Shown: positions 50,236-59,149, numbered from the stretch's first letter. The stretch is 64,000 bases of DNA from CAVTWS01 sp963732655 (GCA_963732655.1 CAVTAI010000001.1:868001-932000); one strand, 5' to 3'. Numbers and translations are program-made. Notes: a model not told the origin generated them from the letters alone.

Positions 50236-52613
50236 CCGTCGGTCCTCACCGGAGGTGCTCCGGACACGTCGTGGCCCTGGGTGAGGGCCTCGTAGACCCG
50301 GTCGGGCAGCAGCGGCATGTCGATGTTGCGCACGCCCGTGCCCTTGAGGGCGTCGATCACCGCGTTGACGAACGCTGCTGGCCCGCCGACGGTCGCGCAC
50401 TCTCCGATGCCCTTGGCCCCGATGGGGTGGTGCGGGCATGGCGTGACCACCTCGTGCAGCTCGAAACCGGGTGTCTCCCAGGCCGTCGGGAGCAGGTAGT
50501 CCATGTAGTTGGAGCCGATGCAGTTGCCGTCCTCGTCGAACGTGATGAACTGCATGCTGGCCATGGCGTAGGCCTCGGTGAGGCCGCCCATGATCTGGCC
50601 CTCGACGATCATGGGGTTGATCCGCACGCCGCAGTCGTCGACGGCGACGACCCGCAGCACGTCCCAGACACCGGTCTCGGGGTCGACCTCGACGGTGGCG
50701 ATGTAACAGGCGAACGGCCACGTGAGGTTGGGCGGGTCGTAGTAGGCGTTGTTCTCGAGGCCGGGCTCCATGCCGTCGGGCACGTTGCTGTAGGCGGCCA
50801 TCGCGCATTCCTGGATGGTGGCGCCACGGTCCGGGGCGCCACGCACATAGAAGCGGCCCAGCTCCCACTCGACGTCCTCTTCGGAAACCTCGAGCAGGTG
50901 GGCCGCGATCTTGCGTGCCTTGGCCCGGATCTTGCGGGAGACCATCGCGACCGCGGCGCCGGCCACCGGCGTGCTGCGGGAGGCGTAGGTGCCCATGCCG
51001 AACGGTGCGGTGTCGGTGTCGCCCTCCTCGACCACGATGTCGTCGGCGGGGATGCCGAGCTCGTGGGCCACGATCTGGGCCCACGTCGTCTCGTGGCCCT
51101 GGCCCTGGGTCTTGGCGCCGGTGCGCAGGATCGCCTTGCCCGTCATGTGGACCCGCAGCTCGGCGGAGTCGAACATCTTGATGCCGAGGATGTCGTACTC
51201 GCGGCTGTTGCCGGCCCCGAGCGGCTCGGTCATGGTCGAGATGCCGATGCCGAGGAGCCGGCCGCGTGTGGCCGCTTCTTCCTTCTGCGTCAAGAAGTCG
51301 TCGTAGCCGATGGCCTGGAGACCGATGTCGAGGCACTTCTCGTACTGACCGGAGTCGGTGAGGAACCCGAAGGGCGTGCGGTGCGGGAAGTCGTCGTCGC
51401 GAACCAGGTTGATGCGCCGGAAGGCGGCTTGGTCCATGCCCAGGTCATCGGCGGCGGCCTGGACCATGCGCTCCTGGAAGAACATGGCCTCGGTGACCCG
51501 GAACGAGCAGCGATAGGCGACGCCTCCCGGCGCCTTGTTGGTGTAGACGCCCCGGGCGGTCAGGTGCGCAGTCGGGATGTCGTAACACGCGAAGGCCGAG
51601 TGCATCAGGCCGATCTTGAACTTGGTCGGCTGGGCGTCGGAGAAGAACGCACCATGGTCGGAGTCGGTGTGCATGCGGACACCGAGGATCCGACCGTCCT
51701 GGCGCAGGGCCAGCTCACCCTTGAGGTAGACGTCGCGGCCGAAGCCGGTCGAGATGAGGTTGCCGGTCTTGTCCTCGATCCACTTGACCGGACGCTCGAG
51801 CAGGATCGACGCCAGGATCGACGCCACGTACCCGGGATAGACCGGCACCTTGTTGCCGAAGCCGCCACCCAGATCGGGGGAGACGATGCGGATCATGTGC
51901 TCGGGCAGCTCGGCGACGAGCGCCACCGCGGCACGGATGATGTGCGGCGCCTGGGTGGTCATGTAGACGGTGAGCTTGGACGTGGACCGGTCGAAGTGGG
52001 CGATCGATCCGCACGTCTCGATGGGCGAGGGATGCGAGCGCGGGTAGTGCATCTCGATCTTGGAGACGAGATCGGCCTCGGCGAAGGCCCGGTCGGTCCC
52101 GACGCGGTCGCCGACCTCCCAGTCGAAGACCACGTTGTCGGTCTGGTTGACCTTGTCGTCACGGATCAGGGGGGCGCCGTCGGCCAAGGCCTGCTGCGGG
52201 TTGACGATGGGTGGCAGCGGCTCGTAGTCGACGACGATCGCCTCGCAGCCGTCCTTGGCGATGTACGGGTCGTCGGCGATGACGCAGGCGACCTCTTGAC
52301 CCTGGAACCGCACCTTGTCGGTGGCCAGTACGGCCTGGGTGTCGTACGACAGCGTGGGCATCCAGGCCAGGTTCCGGGCCGCCATCATCTCGCCGGTGAG
52401 CACCAGGCGGACCCCAGGGATCGCCCAGGCGCCGCTGACGTCGATGGACTTGATGCGAGCGTGGGCGATCGGGCTGCGGAGGATCTCCATGTGCACCATG
52501 TCCGGGAGCACGATGTCGTCGACGTAGTTGCCCTTGCCCCGGATGAACCGGTTGTCCTCGACCCGGCGGCGGCTGGCCCCGAGTCCACCGATCTTGATCT
52601 CGTCGAGGCTCAT
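50232..52613 (-). CDS. coxL: Aerobic CO dehydrogenase large subunit, form I
   Basis: The 793-residue catalytic subunit of the molybdenum-copper CO dehydrogenase that oxidises CO to CO2. The diagnostic form I active-site loop AYRCSFR is present, with the Cu-binding Cys at residue 369 (codon 51509-51507). Other molybdenum-hydroxylase signatures are GGGFGNKVPVYPGY, TQGQGHETTWAQIVAHELG (MCD-contact region) and GAKGIGECATVGGPAAFVNAV. I use ATG 52613 (MSLDEIKIGGLGASRRRVED); the frame is open to 52640. It is separated from the coxS stop by one base, in the usual coxMSL order. Confidence 0.96.
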   Translation of the reverse strand: MSLDEIKIGGLGASRRRVEDNRFIRGKGNYVDDIVLPDMVHMEILRSPIAHARIKSIDVSGAWAIPGVRLVLTGEMMAARNLAWMPTLSYDTQAVLATDKVRFQGQEVACVIADDPYIAKDGCEAIVVDYEPLPPIVNPQQALADGAPLIRDDKVNQTDNVVFDWEVGDRVGTDRAFAEADLVSKIEMHYPRSHPSPIETCGSIAHFDRSTSKLTVYMTTQAPHIIRAAVALVAELPEHMIRIVSPDLGGGFGNKVPVYPGYVASILASILLERPVKWIEDKTGNLISTGFGRDVYLKGELALRQDGRILGVRMHTDSDHGAFFSDAQPTKFKIGLMHSAFACYDIPTAHLTARGVYTNKAPGGVAYRCSFRVTEAMFFQERMVQAAADDLGMDQAAFRRINLVRDDDFPHRTPFGFLTDSGQYEKCLDIGLQAIGYDDFLTQKEEAATRGRLLGIGISTMTEPLGAGNSREYDILGIKMFDSAELRVHMTGKAILRTGAKTQGQGHETTWAQIVAHELGIPADDIVVEEGDTDTAPFGMGTYASRSTPVAGAAVAMVSRKIRAKARKIAAHLLEVSEEDVEWELGRFYVRGAPDRGATIQECAMAAYSNVPDGMEPGLENNAYYDPPNLTWPFACYIATVEVDPETGVWDVLRVVAVDDCGVRINPMIVEGQIMGGLTEAYAMASMQFITFDEDGNCIGSNYMDYLLPTAWETPGFELHEVVTPCPHHPIGAKGIGECATVGGPAAFVNAVIDALKGTGVRNIDMPLLPDRVYEALTQGHDVSGAPPVRTDG

Positions 52614-52614
52614 G

Positions 52615-53172
52615 TCAGCCTTCCCCTCCCGCGTCGGCATCAGGCCCAGGTGCGTCGCCGCGCATCTTCGCCGCCGCCCACAACACGGCCTTGACGATGT
52701 TCTGGTACCCGGTGCAGCGACACAGGTTCCCGGAGAGCGCCCAGCGGACCTCGTCCTCGGTCGGGTTCGGGTTCTCGGCCAGCAACGCGGTGGCGCTGAG
52801 CATCATGCCCGGCGTGCAGAACCCGCACTGGAGGCCGTGCTCGTCCTTGAACCCCTCCTGGATCGGGTGCAGCTGGCTGGCCGTCGCCAGGCCCTCGACG
52901 GTCGTGACCTCGTGTCCGTGGGCTTGCACTGCGAACATCGTGCAGCTCTTGACCGGCTTGCCGTCGAAGAGCACGGTGCAGGCCCCGCAATTCGTGGTGT
53001 CGCAGCCCGTGTGGGTGCCGGTGAGACGAAAGCCGCTACGCAGCAGGTGCGCCAGCAGCAGCCTGGGCTCGATCTCGGCCGCTCGGCGCTCGCCGTTGAC
53101 GGTGAGCTCCACGCGGCGAACGGGGACTCCTTCGCCCGCTGTCGGCGGCACCTCGTTGAACAGGCTGGACAT
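52615..53172 (-). CDS. coxS: Aerobic CO dehydrogenase small subunit (2x[2Fe-2S])
   Basis: 185 residues. The N-terminal plant-type [2Fe-2S] cluster is GCDTTNCGACTVLFDGKPVK followed by SC; the C-terminal [2Fe-2S] helical domain has LQCGFCTPGM and GNLCRCTGYQNIVKAV. It passes electrons from the Mo-Cu site to the FAD subunit. ATG 53172 (MSSLFNEVPP) gives a ~20-residue N-terminal extension relative to the standard start. The stop is one base before coxL and the start is one base after the coxM stop, so the three subunits are tightly coupled. The C-terminal Gly/Asp-rich tail is variable. Confidence 0.95.
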   Translation of the reverse strand: MSSLFNEVPPTAGEGVPVRRVELTVNGERRAAEIEPRLLLAHLLRSGFRLTGTHTGCDTTNCGACTVLFDGKPVKSCTMFAVQAHGHEVTTVEGLATASQLHPIQEGFKDEHGLQCGFCTPGMMLSATALLAENPNPTEDEVRWALSGNLCRCTGYQNIVKAVLWAAAKMRGDAPGPDADAGGEG

Positions 53173-53173
53173 G

Positions 53174-54049
53174 TCAGGCCGCCTTCTGTGCAGTCCGCTC
53201 GATGTCGGCGAGGATCCGCCGGACGAACGTCGCGACCACGTGGCGCTTGTACTCCGCGCTTCCCCGGTGATCGGTGCGGGGTTGGGCAGCCGCGGCGGCG
53301 AGCCGCGCCGCATTGTCGATGGCGTCGGCGCCGAGGGCCGAGCCGACGAGTGCACCGGCGGCTTCGGCGGCGTTGATGGTCGAGGCGCCGACGCCGGTGA
53401 GGCCGATGCCGGCCCGGGTGACAGTTGCACCCGACAGCTCGAGCGACACGGCCACCCCGGCGGTGGCGAAGTCGCCCACACGACGTTCGAGCTTCAGGTA
53501 CCCGCCCGCTCGGGTGCCCTTCGCCGCCGGGATCTGCGCCTCCACCGCGATCTCGTCGTGGGAGAGCACGGTCTGGAACGGGCCGTCGACGAAGTGCCCG
53601 ATCGGGATGGACCGGCGACCGCCAGGCCCCTGGGCGACGATCGACCCGCCGAGGGACACCATGACCGACGCCCAGTCGCCCTGCGGGTCGGCGTGGCACA
53701 ACGAACCGACGAAGGTGCCCCGGGTTCGCACGATGGGGTCAGCGACCAGAGGAGCGGCGGCGGCGATGGTGGGCTGGTGCCGGGCGAGGGTCGTCGACTT
53801 TTCGAGGTCGGCGTGACGACACAGCGCCCCGATGCGGTAGGTCCCGTCGGTGTCGGCCCGGTGGTAGTCGAGGCCGGGGATGTTGTTGATGTCGACCAGC
53901 AGGTCGGGGGAGGCGAACCGGAGCTTCATCATCGGCACGAGGCTCTGACCGCCGGCGAGCACCTTGGCGTCGCCGCCGCCGTGGGTGAGCAGGGCGATGG
54001 CTTCTTCGAGTGTCGAGGGAGCCGAGTAGTCGAATCGGGACGGGTACAT
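53174..54049 (-). CDS. coxM: Aerobic CO dehydrogenase medium subunit (FAD-binding)
   Basis: 291 residues. FAD motifs of the molybdenum-hydroxylase medium subunit are visible: AGGQSLVPMMKLRFA (the pyrophosphate loop) and VRTRGTFVGSLCHADPQGDW in place of the common TIGG loop. GTRAGGYLKLERRVGDFATAGVAVSL and GLTGVGASTINAAEAAGAL are further CoxM signatures. It is the first gene of the coxMSL-xdhC-coxG-membrane-protein transcript. The promoter would lie in or upstream of the small gene at 54059, 9 bp away. Confidence 0.94.
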   Translation of the reverse strand: MYPSRFDYSAPSTLEEAIALLTHGGGDAKVLAGGQSLVPMMKLRFASPDLLVDINNIPGLDYHRADTDGTYRIGALCRHADLEKSTTLARHQPTIAAAAPLVADPIVRTRGTFVGSLCHADPQGDWASVMVSLGGSIVAQGPGGRRSIPIGHFVDGPFQTVLSHDEIAVEAQIPAAKGTRAGGYLKLERRVGDFATAGVAVSLELSGATVTRAGIGLTGVGASTINAAEAAGALVGSALGADAIDNAARLAAAAAQPRTDHRGSAEYKRHVVATFVRRILADIERTAQKAA

Positions 54050-54058
54050 CGTGTCCGC

Positions 54059-54301
54059 CTAGCGTCCGCGTGGGCCCTGAGGATCCGGCACCGCTCGGGG
54101 CATCGAGTCGGGATCCGGGTCCGGGCGCCGCTCCTGGTGCGGCGGCCACGGTCCCTGCACGGGTTGCGCCGCCACCTTCAGGTGGTCGATGAGCTGCGGC
54201 CACGCCCACACGGTCGGGCTGGGGCCTTCCTTCGGCGTTCCCTCGATCAGCTCGTAGAGCCGCGGGTTACCGGCGCTCTGGCCGGATGACTCGATCGTCA
54301 T
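54059..54301 (-). CDS. Small hypothetical protein upstream of coxM
   Basis: 80 residues, not recognised. ATG 54301 follows GGGGAG. The first half (IESSGQSAGNPRLYELIEGT, TVWAWPQLIDHLKVAAQ) could fold as short helices; the last third is Pro/Asp/Arg-rich (RRPDPDPDSMPRAVPDP) and probably disordered. It lies only 9 bp before coxM on the same strand and may be the first gene of the CODH transcript. The function is unknown. Confidence 0.55.
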   Translation of the reverse strand: MTIESSGQSAGNPRLYELIEGTPKEGPSPTVWAWPQLIDHLKVAAQPVQGPWPPHQERRPDPDPDSMPRAVPDPQGPRGR

Positions 54302-54356
54302 GCTCGCTCCCCTGTAGGCACCCGGCGCCACGCTACTCCGCCGCCAAGGGCTCCGC

Positions 54357-54800
54357 CTAGGGCGTACATACGGCGCCGAGCCACCCGACGCACGCGGCGA
54401 GCGACGCCGCCGTCAGCCACGCCGACGAGCTCACCGGACCGACCGCTACGACCACCGCCTGGCCATCGGCGACGCCCACCGCAGCTGCGTCGTCGGGGTG
54501 GAGGAGGATCTCGGCCGCCTCGCCGAGCACGTCAAACTGCGAGTTGAGGCGTTTGGGCGGGCGGCGCGGGATCATGACGAGGGGCGCCGGCGCGTCGAGC
54601 TCCCGGAGCTGGTCGACGAGCAGCTGCGGGGCGAGCCGCCACCCGCCCGTGCGGTCGACGTGGCGGTCCACCCATGCCGCTGGCACCTCGTGAGGCTCCT
54701 CGACGAACCCGGCCGCGAACAGTTCGTCGTACGGGCGGCGCGCCCGAGCCGTGATGCGAGCCAGGTGCGCGTCGTCGGTGGCGCCGTCGCCGCTGGTCGG
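54357..54800 (-). pseudogene. Remnant of a molybdopterin oxidoreductase C-terminus
   Basis: An open reading segment with family-typical sequence but no start region: GATDDAHLARITARARRPYD, ELFAAGFVEEPHEVPAAWVD, LVMIPRRPPKRLNSQFDVLG and LLHPDDAAAVGVADGQAVVV. The last is the dinucleotide-binding domain also present in the intact enzyme at 452-2707 (IIHPDDADRLGVADG). The reading ends at 54357; upstream, the PIN toxin gene starts immediately. A second copy of part of this remnant is found at 59160-59260. Probably the tail of a gene removed when the toxin-antitoxin pair was inserted. Confidence 0.6.
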
Positions 54801-54807
54801 CCCAGGT

Positions 54808-55180
54808 TCACACCGGGGTGACCACGATGCCGTGGTCGCCCACGAGGAGGCGAAGATCGGCTGGATCGGACGTCAACAGCTCGTCGCCCGCGCTCGCCAC
54901 GATCGCCACCGCGGCATCGACGACATCAGACGTGCGGCTCGACGCCAGCAAGGCCCCGATTCGTCGAGCCGCGGTCTCGTCGAGCGAACGCTCGTCAACA
55001 CCGCGCAGCACACGTTCGAGGGTGACCTGACGGCCGCGGTCTCGAATCACCTGGGCGACGGCGGCCGTACTGGTGAGGACAGGCTCAAGGTCCTCGTGGG
55101 CAGCGTACCAGCCGCGCCAAAGTCGAGCGATCTCGCCGTTCGATCGCGATGAGCGCTCCGGCGTCGAGAACCAGGGCCAT
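54808..55180 (-). CDS. PIN-domain (VapC-type) toxin, one frameshift
   Basis: About 123 residues. The first frame from ATG 55180 has MALVLDAGALIAIERRDR (PIN Asp motif). Near 55102 one base is extra (cgctgccc), and the rest HEDLEPVLTSTAAVAQVIRD, RTSDVVDAAVAIVASA and LLTSDPADLRLLVGDHG continues in the next frame, with the usual acidic PIN residues. PIN toxins are Mg-dependent RNases. The TGATG overlap with the antitoxin indicates coupling. As printed the toxin is broken; by similarity, error or inactivation are both possible. Confidence 0.75.
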
Positions 55181-55416
55181 CACGCAGACCGCCGGCGTGG
55201 CGTCGCCTCAGCTGTCATGGCCAGCAGTTCGGCGCGGGTCCAGCCCTCCTCGGCCAGGATCTCGTCCAGCGCGGCGCCGAGTGCGTCGTGGCGGAGCCGT
55301 TGCCGAACCGCGTTGGCCACCCAGGATGAGACGCTCGAGTCCTCGGCCGCGGCGGCGATGCGCAGAGCGCGTCCAAGATCGGGATCGAGCGAGATGCTGA
55401 ACTTCTCGACGCTCAT
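55180..55416 (-). CDS. Antitoxin partner (ribbon-helix-helix type)
   Basis: 78 residues. SVEKFSISLDPDLGRALRIA, then AAEDSSVSSWVANAVRQRLR, is a ribbon-helix-helix DNA-binding pattern; EILAEEGWTRAELLAMTAEA is the C-terminal toxin-neutralising stretch. ATG 55416 is preceded by TAGGAT with a 6-nt spacer that also contains AAGGA, so leaderless and leadered starts are both possible. It forms a pair with the PIN protein downstream. Confidence 0.8.
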   Translation of the reverse strand: MSVEKFSISLDPDLGRALRIAAAAEDSSVSSWVANAVRQRLRHDALGAALDEILAEEGWTRAELLAMTAEATPRRRSA

Positions 55417-55428
55417 TCCTTGATCCTA
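55417..55428 (-). promoter_or_regulatory. Leaderless-type -10 for antitoxin gene
   Basis: Minus strand TAGGAT, a 6-nt spacer CAAGGA, then ATG 55416. The spacer includes a possible ribosome-binding site. Confidence 0.45.
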
Positions 55429-55504
55429 CCGTGGTCGTCCTCCCAGAGTAGGAACCACACCGAGCCGACGTCGAAGGACAACGCCAAGGTGAAAAGCCGG
55501 CCGG

Positions 55505-56617
55505 TCAGATCTGGCCGAAGCGGTCGATCGTGCGGGCGTGCACGCCGTCGGGATCGAGTTGACGCGACACGAGATACCCCGCGCCCATCCAGCCGCGCCG
55601 GATCCACTTGCCGAACGACAAGAACGTGCCGGGAGCGCCGCTCGCCGCGGGCAACATCTTCACCCGCTCGAGCGCATCCCGCACGCCCCTCGGCGTGAGC
55701 GGATGCGCATCGGCGAACGCGTGCAACAACACGGTCGCCACATCACGGTTCACCACCGGCACGCAGTACTCGGGGCGGCGACCATACGCGGCCTCGAACT
55801 CGTCGAGGAACGCCTGACCCACCAGGTTGGTGTCGTCGTACTGATCGATGCCGGTCCAGCCGACCATGGCGTTCCAGATCACCTCGTTGATCCACGCGTT
55901 CTGGAACGCCGTCCCCATGTAACGCGGCGGATCCCACCCCAATGTCGCCAGCGCCGCGCTCACCCCCACCACGCCGAAGCCGAACCCGCAGTGCACCAGG
56001 GCGTCAGGATCGATCTCCTTCAACCGGGCCACGGCACCCGACACGTCCTGGGCCGTCTGGGGAATCCACTCCTCCGCCACGATCCGGATACCGCGATCCG
56101 CACACGCCCGGCGGAAGTTGCGGATGTAGGTGTCGCCCACCAACGACTGCTCGACCAGGCACCCGACCGTCGCGTAGCCTGCCTTGGCGAGCAGCTGAGA
56201 CCAGAAGATCGGCTCATCGGTCAACGAGCCCTGCGGGAAGCTGAACGTCCACTCCCCCATCCAGTCCTCCGTCCCCGTCACCGAGATGGCCGGCACCTTG
56301 AACCGCTCCTCGATCACCTCGCGCGTCGGCACGGCGTTGTCACTGATCGCCGGCCCGAACACCGCGATGCACCCCTCGTCGACGAGCTCGCCGAACGCCT
56401 CGATCACGTGCCGGGGCGATCCCTTCGGCAGACCCTCGACCTCCCGGTAGACGATCTCCACCCGCCGGTCGATGATCCCCGCCTCGAACCCCTTCTGGAA
56501 GACCAGATCGAACGACTGCGTCAGATCGAGCAACTGCGACCGGGGATACCCCTCAGGCAATACGAAGTCCATCAGGTAGCCGAGCTTGATCGGCTCGGCC
56601 TCACTCTCGTACGACAC
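55505..56617 (-). CDS. ABC-type substrate-binding protein without export signal (LIVBP/amide-binding-like)
   Basis: 370 residues of the periplasmic-binding-protein type I fold (leucine/amide-binding family). IKLGYLMDFVLPEG at the N-terminus, FGPAISDNAVPTREVIEE, PAISVTGTEDWMGEWTFSF and YATVGCLVEQSLVGDTYIRN are typical. No signal peptide, lipobox or membrane helix is visible; the N-terminus MSYESEAEPIKLGY starts directly at the fold. No permease or ATPase gene is in the window. A cytosolic sensor (AmiC-like) or an exported protein with a mis-set start are the alternatives. GTG 56617 follows AGGGGGAC. Confidence 0.82.
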   Translation of the reverse strand: MSYESEAEPIKLGYLMDFVLPEGYPRSQLLDLTQSFDLVFQKGFEAGIIDRRVEIVYREVEGLPKGSPRHVIEAFGELVDEGCIAVFGPAISDNAVPTREVIEERFKVPAISVTGTEDWMGEWTFSFPQGSLTDEPIFWSQLLAKAGYATVGCLVEQSLVGDTYIRNFRRACADRGIRIVAEEWIPQTAQDVSGAVARLKEIDPDALVHCGFGFGVVGVSAALATLGWDPPRYMGTAFQNAWINEVIWNAMVGWTGIDQYDDTNLVGQAFLDEFEAAYGRRPEYCVPVVNRDVATVLLHAFADAHPLTPRGVRDALERVKMLPAASGAPGTFLSFGKWIRRGWMGAGYLVSRQLDPDGVHARTIDRFGQI

Positions 56618-56711
56618 GGTTCAGTCCCCCTGCGTCGGTTACTTGTCGGCACCACAAGGTGAGCGGACCGCCGGCGCAGCGTCAATACGGCGTGCCGACG
56701 GCGCCCGTGGC

Positions 56712-58256
56712 ATGGTGCCGGCCGTGAACACCGGCCTCAGACCAGTCATCGTGGGTGCGGCCCAAGTCGCCAACAAGGATCCCGAGCGTCTCGTCCATCC
56801 GGTCGACCTGATCGAGGAGGCCACCCGGGCGGCGTTCGCCGATGCGGGCGCCCCGCTGGGACCTCACGTGGGCCTGGTGCTGTCGTCGCCGCTGTCGGTG
56901 TTCTCCGACGCTGACGGCGGGGCGATGCTGGCCGAACGACTGGGCCTGATGCCGGCGCGGACGGTTCAGGCCACCTACAGCGGCGCCGGGCCGCACAGGT
57001 TGCTCGCCGAGGCGTGCCGGGCCGTCGCCGGCGGGGACGTGGAGGCGGCACTCGTGGTGGGCGGAATCGCCGACGCCTCGGTCCGCAACGCCCGCCGCCT
57101 CGGCCGACCTGATCCGGCCCCGCCGACATCGATCTGGTCCCAGGGGTCCGGCGGTGCCACCCGGGCCGAAGCCACCGCGGAGTTGCAGCGGATGGAGCGG
57201 TTCAAGGTGCAGATGGCCGCGGCCGAGACGAGCGCCGGCGTCGGGGGACCGGTGACGATCTTCGCCCTGATCGAAAGCGCCATGGCCGCGGCGGCCGGTC
57301 GCTCACCCGACGTGCATCGGGCTCGCCTGGGCGCCCTCCTCGCCCCGTTCACCGAGGTGGCGGCGACCCGGCCGGACGTGGCGTGGTTCCCCGTCGCTCG
57401 ATCCGCCGGCGATATCTCGGCGCTGGGGCCGGACAACCGGTTCGTGTCTGAGCCGTACACGAAGCTCATGTGCTCGTTCCCGACCATCGATCTGGCGGCC
57501 GCCGTGGTCGTGACATCTGAGGCGTTGGCCGACCGGGTGGGCGTGTCATCGCCGCGGGTCCACCCGTGGGGCATCGTGGCCGCCGCCGAGCCCGGCCCGC
57601 CGTCCACGTGGCCGGACATGCATCGCTCGACCGCCCTGGCGGCGATCGTCGACCGGTTACTCAAGTGGACCGGGGTCGACCCGGCCGAGATCGGCGGGTT
57701 CGACCTGTACTCGTGTTTCCCGGCCGCCGTGCAGCTGGCCACGCAGGCGTTCGGCATCGACGCCTTCACCGACCCGCGGCCACTCACGACGACGGGCGGG
57801 CTGCCGTACTTCGGAGGTCCCGGGGCGTCGTACTCGCTGCACGGGATCGTCGGCGCGGTCGCCGCGGTCCGGGCCGACCCAGGCTCGATCGGCGCCGTCG
57901 TCGGGGTCGGCGGAATGGCGAACGACTTCGCCGCCGGGCTGCTGTCGGTCGCCGAGCCACGGTCGCCGGGCCGCTGGGTTCAGGCGCCCGACATCACGGC
58001 CGCACTGGTCGCCCGCCAGGTCGGCATCGCCACCGAGGCCGAGAGCCGAGCCGAGGTCGATGCCATGACCGTCTTCCACGAGCGCGACACGGGCCCGACT
58101 TCGGCGCCACTCGTCGCCCGTCTGGCTGACGGCCGCCGCATCGGCGCCCGAGCGGGCGACCCTGCGTTGCCGGCCGACTTGAGCGGCCGGTCCCTCGTCG
58201 GCGCCGAGGTCCTGCTGTCGACCTCCGACGGCACTGTCACCTACGACCTGGTGTAG
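56712..58256 (+). CDS. Thiolase-fold acetyl-CoA acetyltransferase-like protein
   Basis: 514 residues. It has the thiolase-fold opening GLRPVIVGAAQVANKDPERL and ALVVGGIADASVRNARRL. Catalytic-site candidates are FDLYSCFPAAVQLAT (a Cys in the LYSCFP motif of this atypical group), TGGLPYFGGPGASYSLHG with His, and GVGGMAND in the C-terminal region. The final ~90 residues are beta-rich, as in bacterial proteins annotated acetyl-CoA acetyltransferase with an extra domain. The usual thiolase N-terminal Cys is not obvious. It probably cleaves or condenses an acyl-CoA. Start ATG 56712 has no clear ribosome-binding site. Confidence 0.82.
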   Translation: MVPAVNTGLRPVIVGAAQVANKDPERLVHPVDLIEEATRAAFADAGAPLGPHVGLVLSSPLSVFSDADGGAMLAERLGLMPARTVQATYSGAGPHRLLAEACRAVAGGDVEAALVVGGIADASVRNARRLGRPDPAPPTSIWSQGSGGATRAEATAELQRMERFKVQMAAAETSAGVGGPVTIFALIESAMAAAAGRSPDVHRARLGALLAPFTEVAATRPDVAWFPVARSAGDISALGPDNRFVSEPYTKLMCSFPTIDLAAAVVVTSEALADRVGVSSPRVHPWGIVAAAEPGPPSTWPDMHRSTALAAIVDRLLKWTGVDPAEIGGFDLYSCFPAAVQLATQAFGIDAFTDPRPLTTTGGLPYFGGPGASYSLHGIVGAVAAVRADPGSIGAVVGVGGMANDFAAGLLSVAEPRSPGRWVQAPDITAALVARQVGIATEAESRAEVDAMTVFHERDTGPTSAPLVARLADGRRIGARAGDPALPADLSGRSLVGAEVLLSTSDGTVTYDLV

Positions 58257-58289
58257 CGGGCGCCGACCGATTCGATCGATCGGGGCGGG

Positions 58290-59084
58290 TCACTCCGGTG
58301 TCGTGGCGGTGGCGCTGCGGGCCGTGGCGCGGAGCGTGAACGAGCCCGCCGGGCGGCCGAGCCGGGTCAGGAGCGCCTCTCGGAACTCGGCCCGGGCGTC
58401 GTCGGGGAGCCCGACGCAGAAGGCGCCGGCGGGACCGATGCCGGCGAGGAAGCCGGCCCACAGCTCGTCGAAACCCGAGTAGCTCGACTCGACCCGGAGG
58501 TTGGTCTCGACGATGTCCTCGAGGCCCCCGGCGGCGAACAGCTCGGCGATCTCGCCCGGGCGCCCGAACCGCAGGGTCCGCGCCTCGTCGAGGGCGTCGG
58601 GGTCGATGGCCGCGGCGGCATCCCAGAACGCTCGGAGCATCTCCATCTCGTCGTGGAAGTCCCAGACACACGCGCCGATCGTGCCGCCGGGGCGCACGAC
58701 CCGCCGGCCTTCGGTCACGGCGGCGGCGGGATCGGTGACGAAGTGCAGCACCAGCTGGGCGGCGGCGACGTCGAACACGGCGTCGTCGTACGGCAACGAC
58801 TCGGCCCGGCCCGCCCTCACGTCGACCCCCGGGTGCCGAACCGCGCACGCCTCGACGAACGGGGGCGACGGATCGCACGCGGCGACCGCGTCGGCGCCCA
58901 GGAGATCGACCAGCGCGCCCGTCAGCGCACCGGGCCCGCAGCCGATGTCGAGCACCCGCTGCCCGGTCGCCAAGCCGAGGGTCGCCGCGAACACGGGGGC
59001 CAGGGCGTCGGAGTATCGGCCCATGAACAGGTCGTAGGCCTCACCGGTCGCGTGGAAGGTTCGTGCGCCTTCGACGGGTTCCAT
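58290..59084 (-). CDS. Class I SAM-dependent methyltransferase
   Basis: 264 residues. Motif I VLDIGCGPGALTGALVD, the acidic residue of motif II (AACDPSPPFVEA), VRAGRAESLPYDDAVFDVA and VRPGGTIGACVWDF are those of methyltransferases of the UbiE/Methyltransf_11 type. GEAYDLFMGRYSDALAP at the N-terminus is a common opening in actinobacterial members. ATG 59084 has a strong ribosome-binding site (GGGAGG, 5 nt upstream). Substrate unknown. Convergent with the thiolase-like gene. Confidence 0.88.
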   Translation of the reverse strand: MEPVEGARTFHATGEAYDLFMGRYSDALAPVFAATLGLATGQRVLDIGCGPGALTGALVDLLGADAVAACDPSPPFVEACAVRHPGVDVRAGRAESLPYDDAVFDVAAAQLVLHFVTDPAAAVTEGRRVVRPGGTIGACVWDFHDEMEMLRAFWDAAAAIDPDALDEARTLRFGRPGEIAELFAAGGLEDIVETNLRVESSYSGFDELWAGFLAGIGPAGAFCVGLPDDARAEFREALLTRLGRPAGSFTLRATARSATATTPE

Positions 59085-59149
59085 GGCACCTCCCGGGTCG
59101 CTCTCGACCCTACCTCGTTCCATGCGCTCAAGGGGGCGATCGATCCAGG

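Noticed and set aside
50271..52694. 807-codon plus-strand open frame opposite coxL
   Set aside because: Produced by high-GC codon bias of coxL; translation is low-complexity Val/Gly/Asp/His-rich with no motifs.
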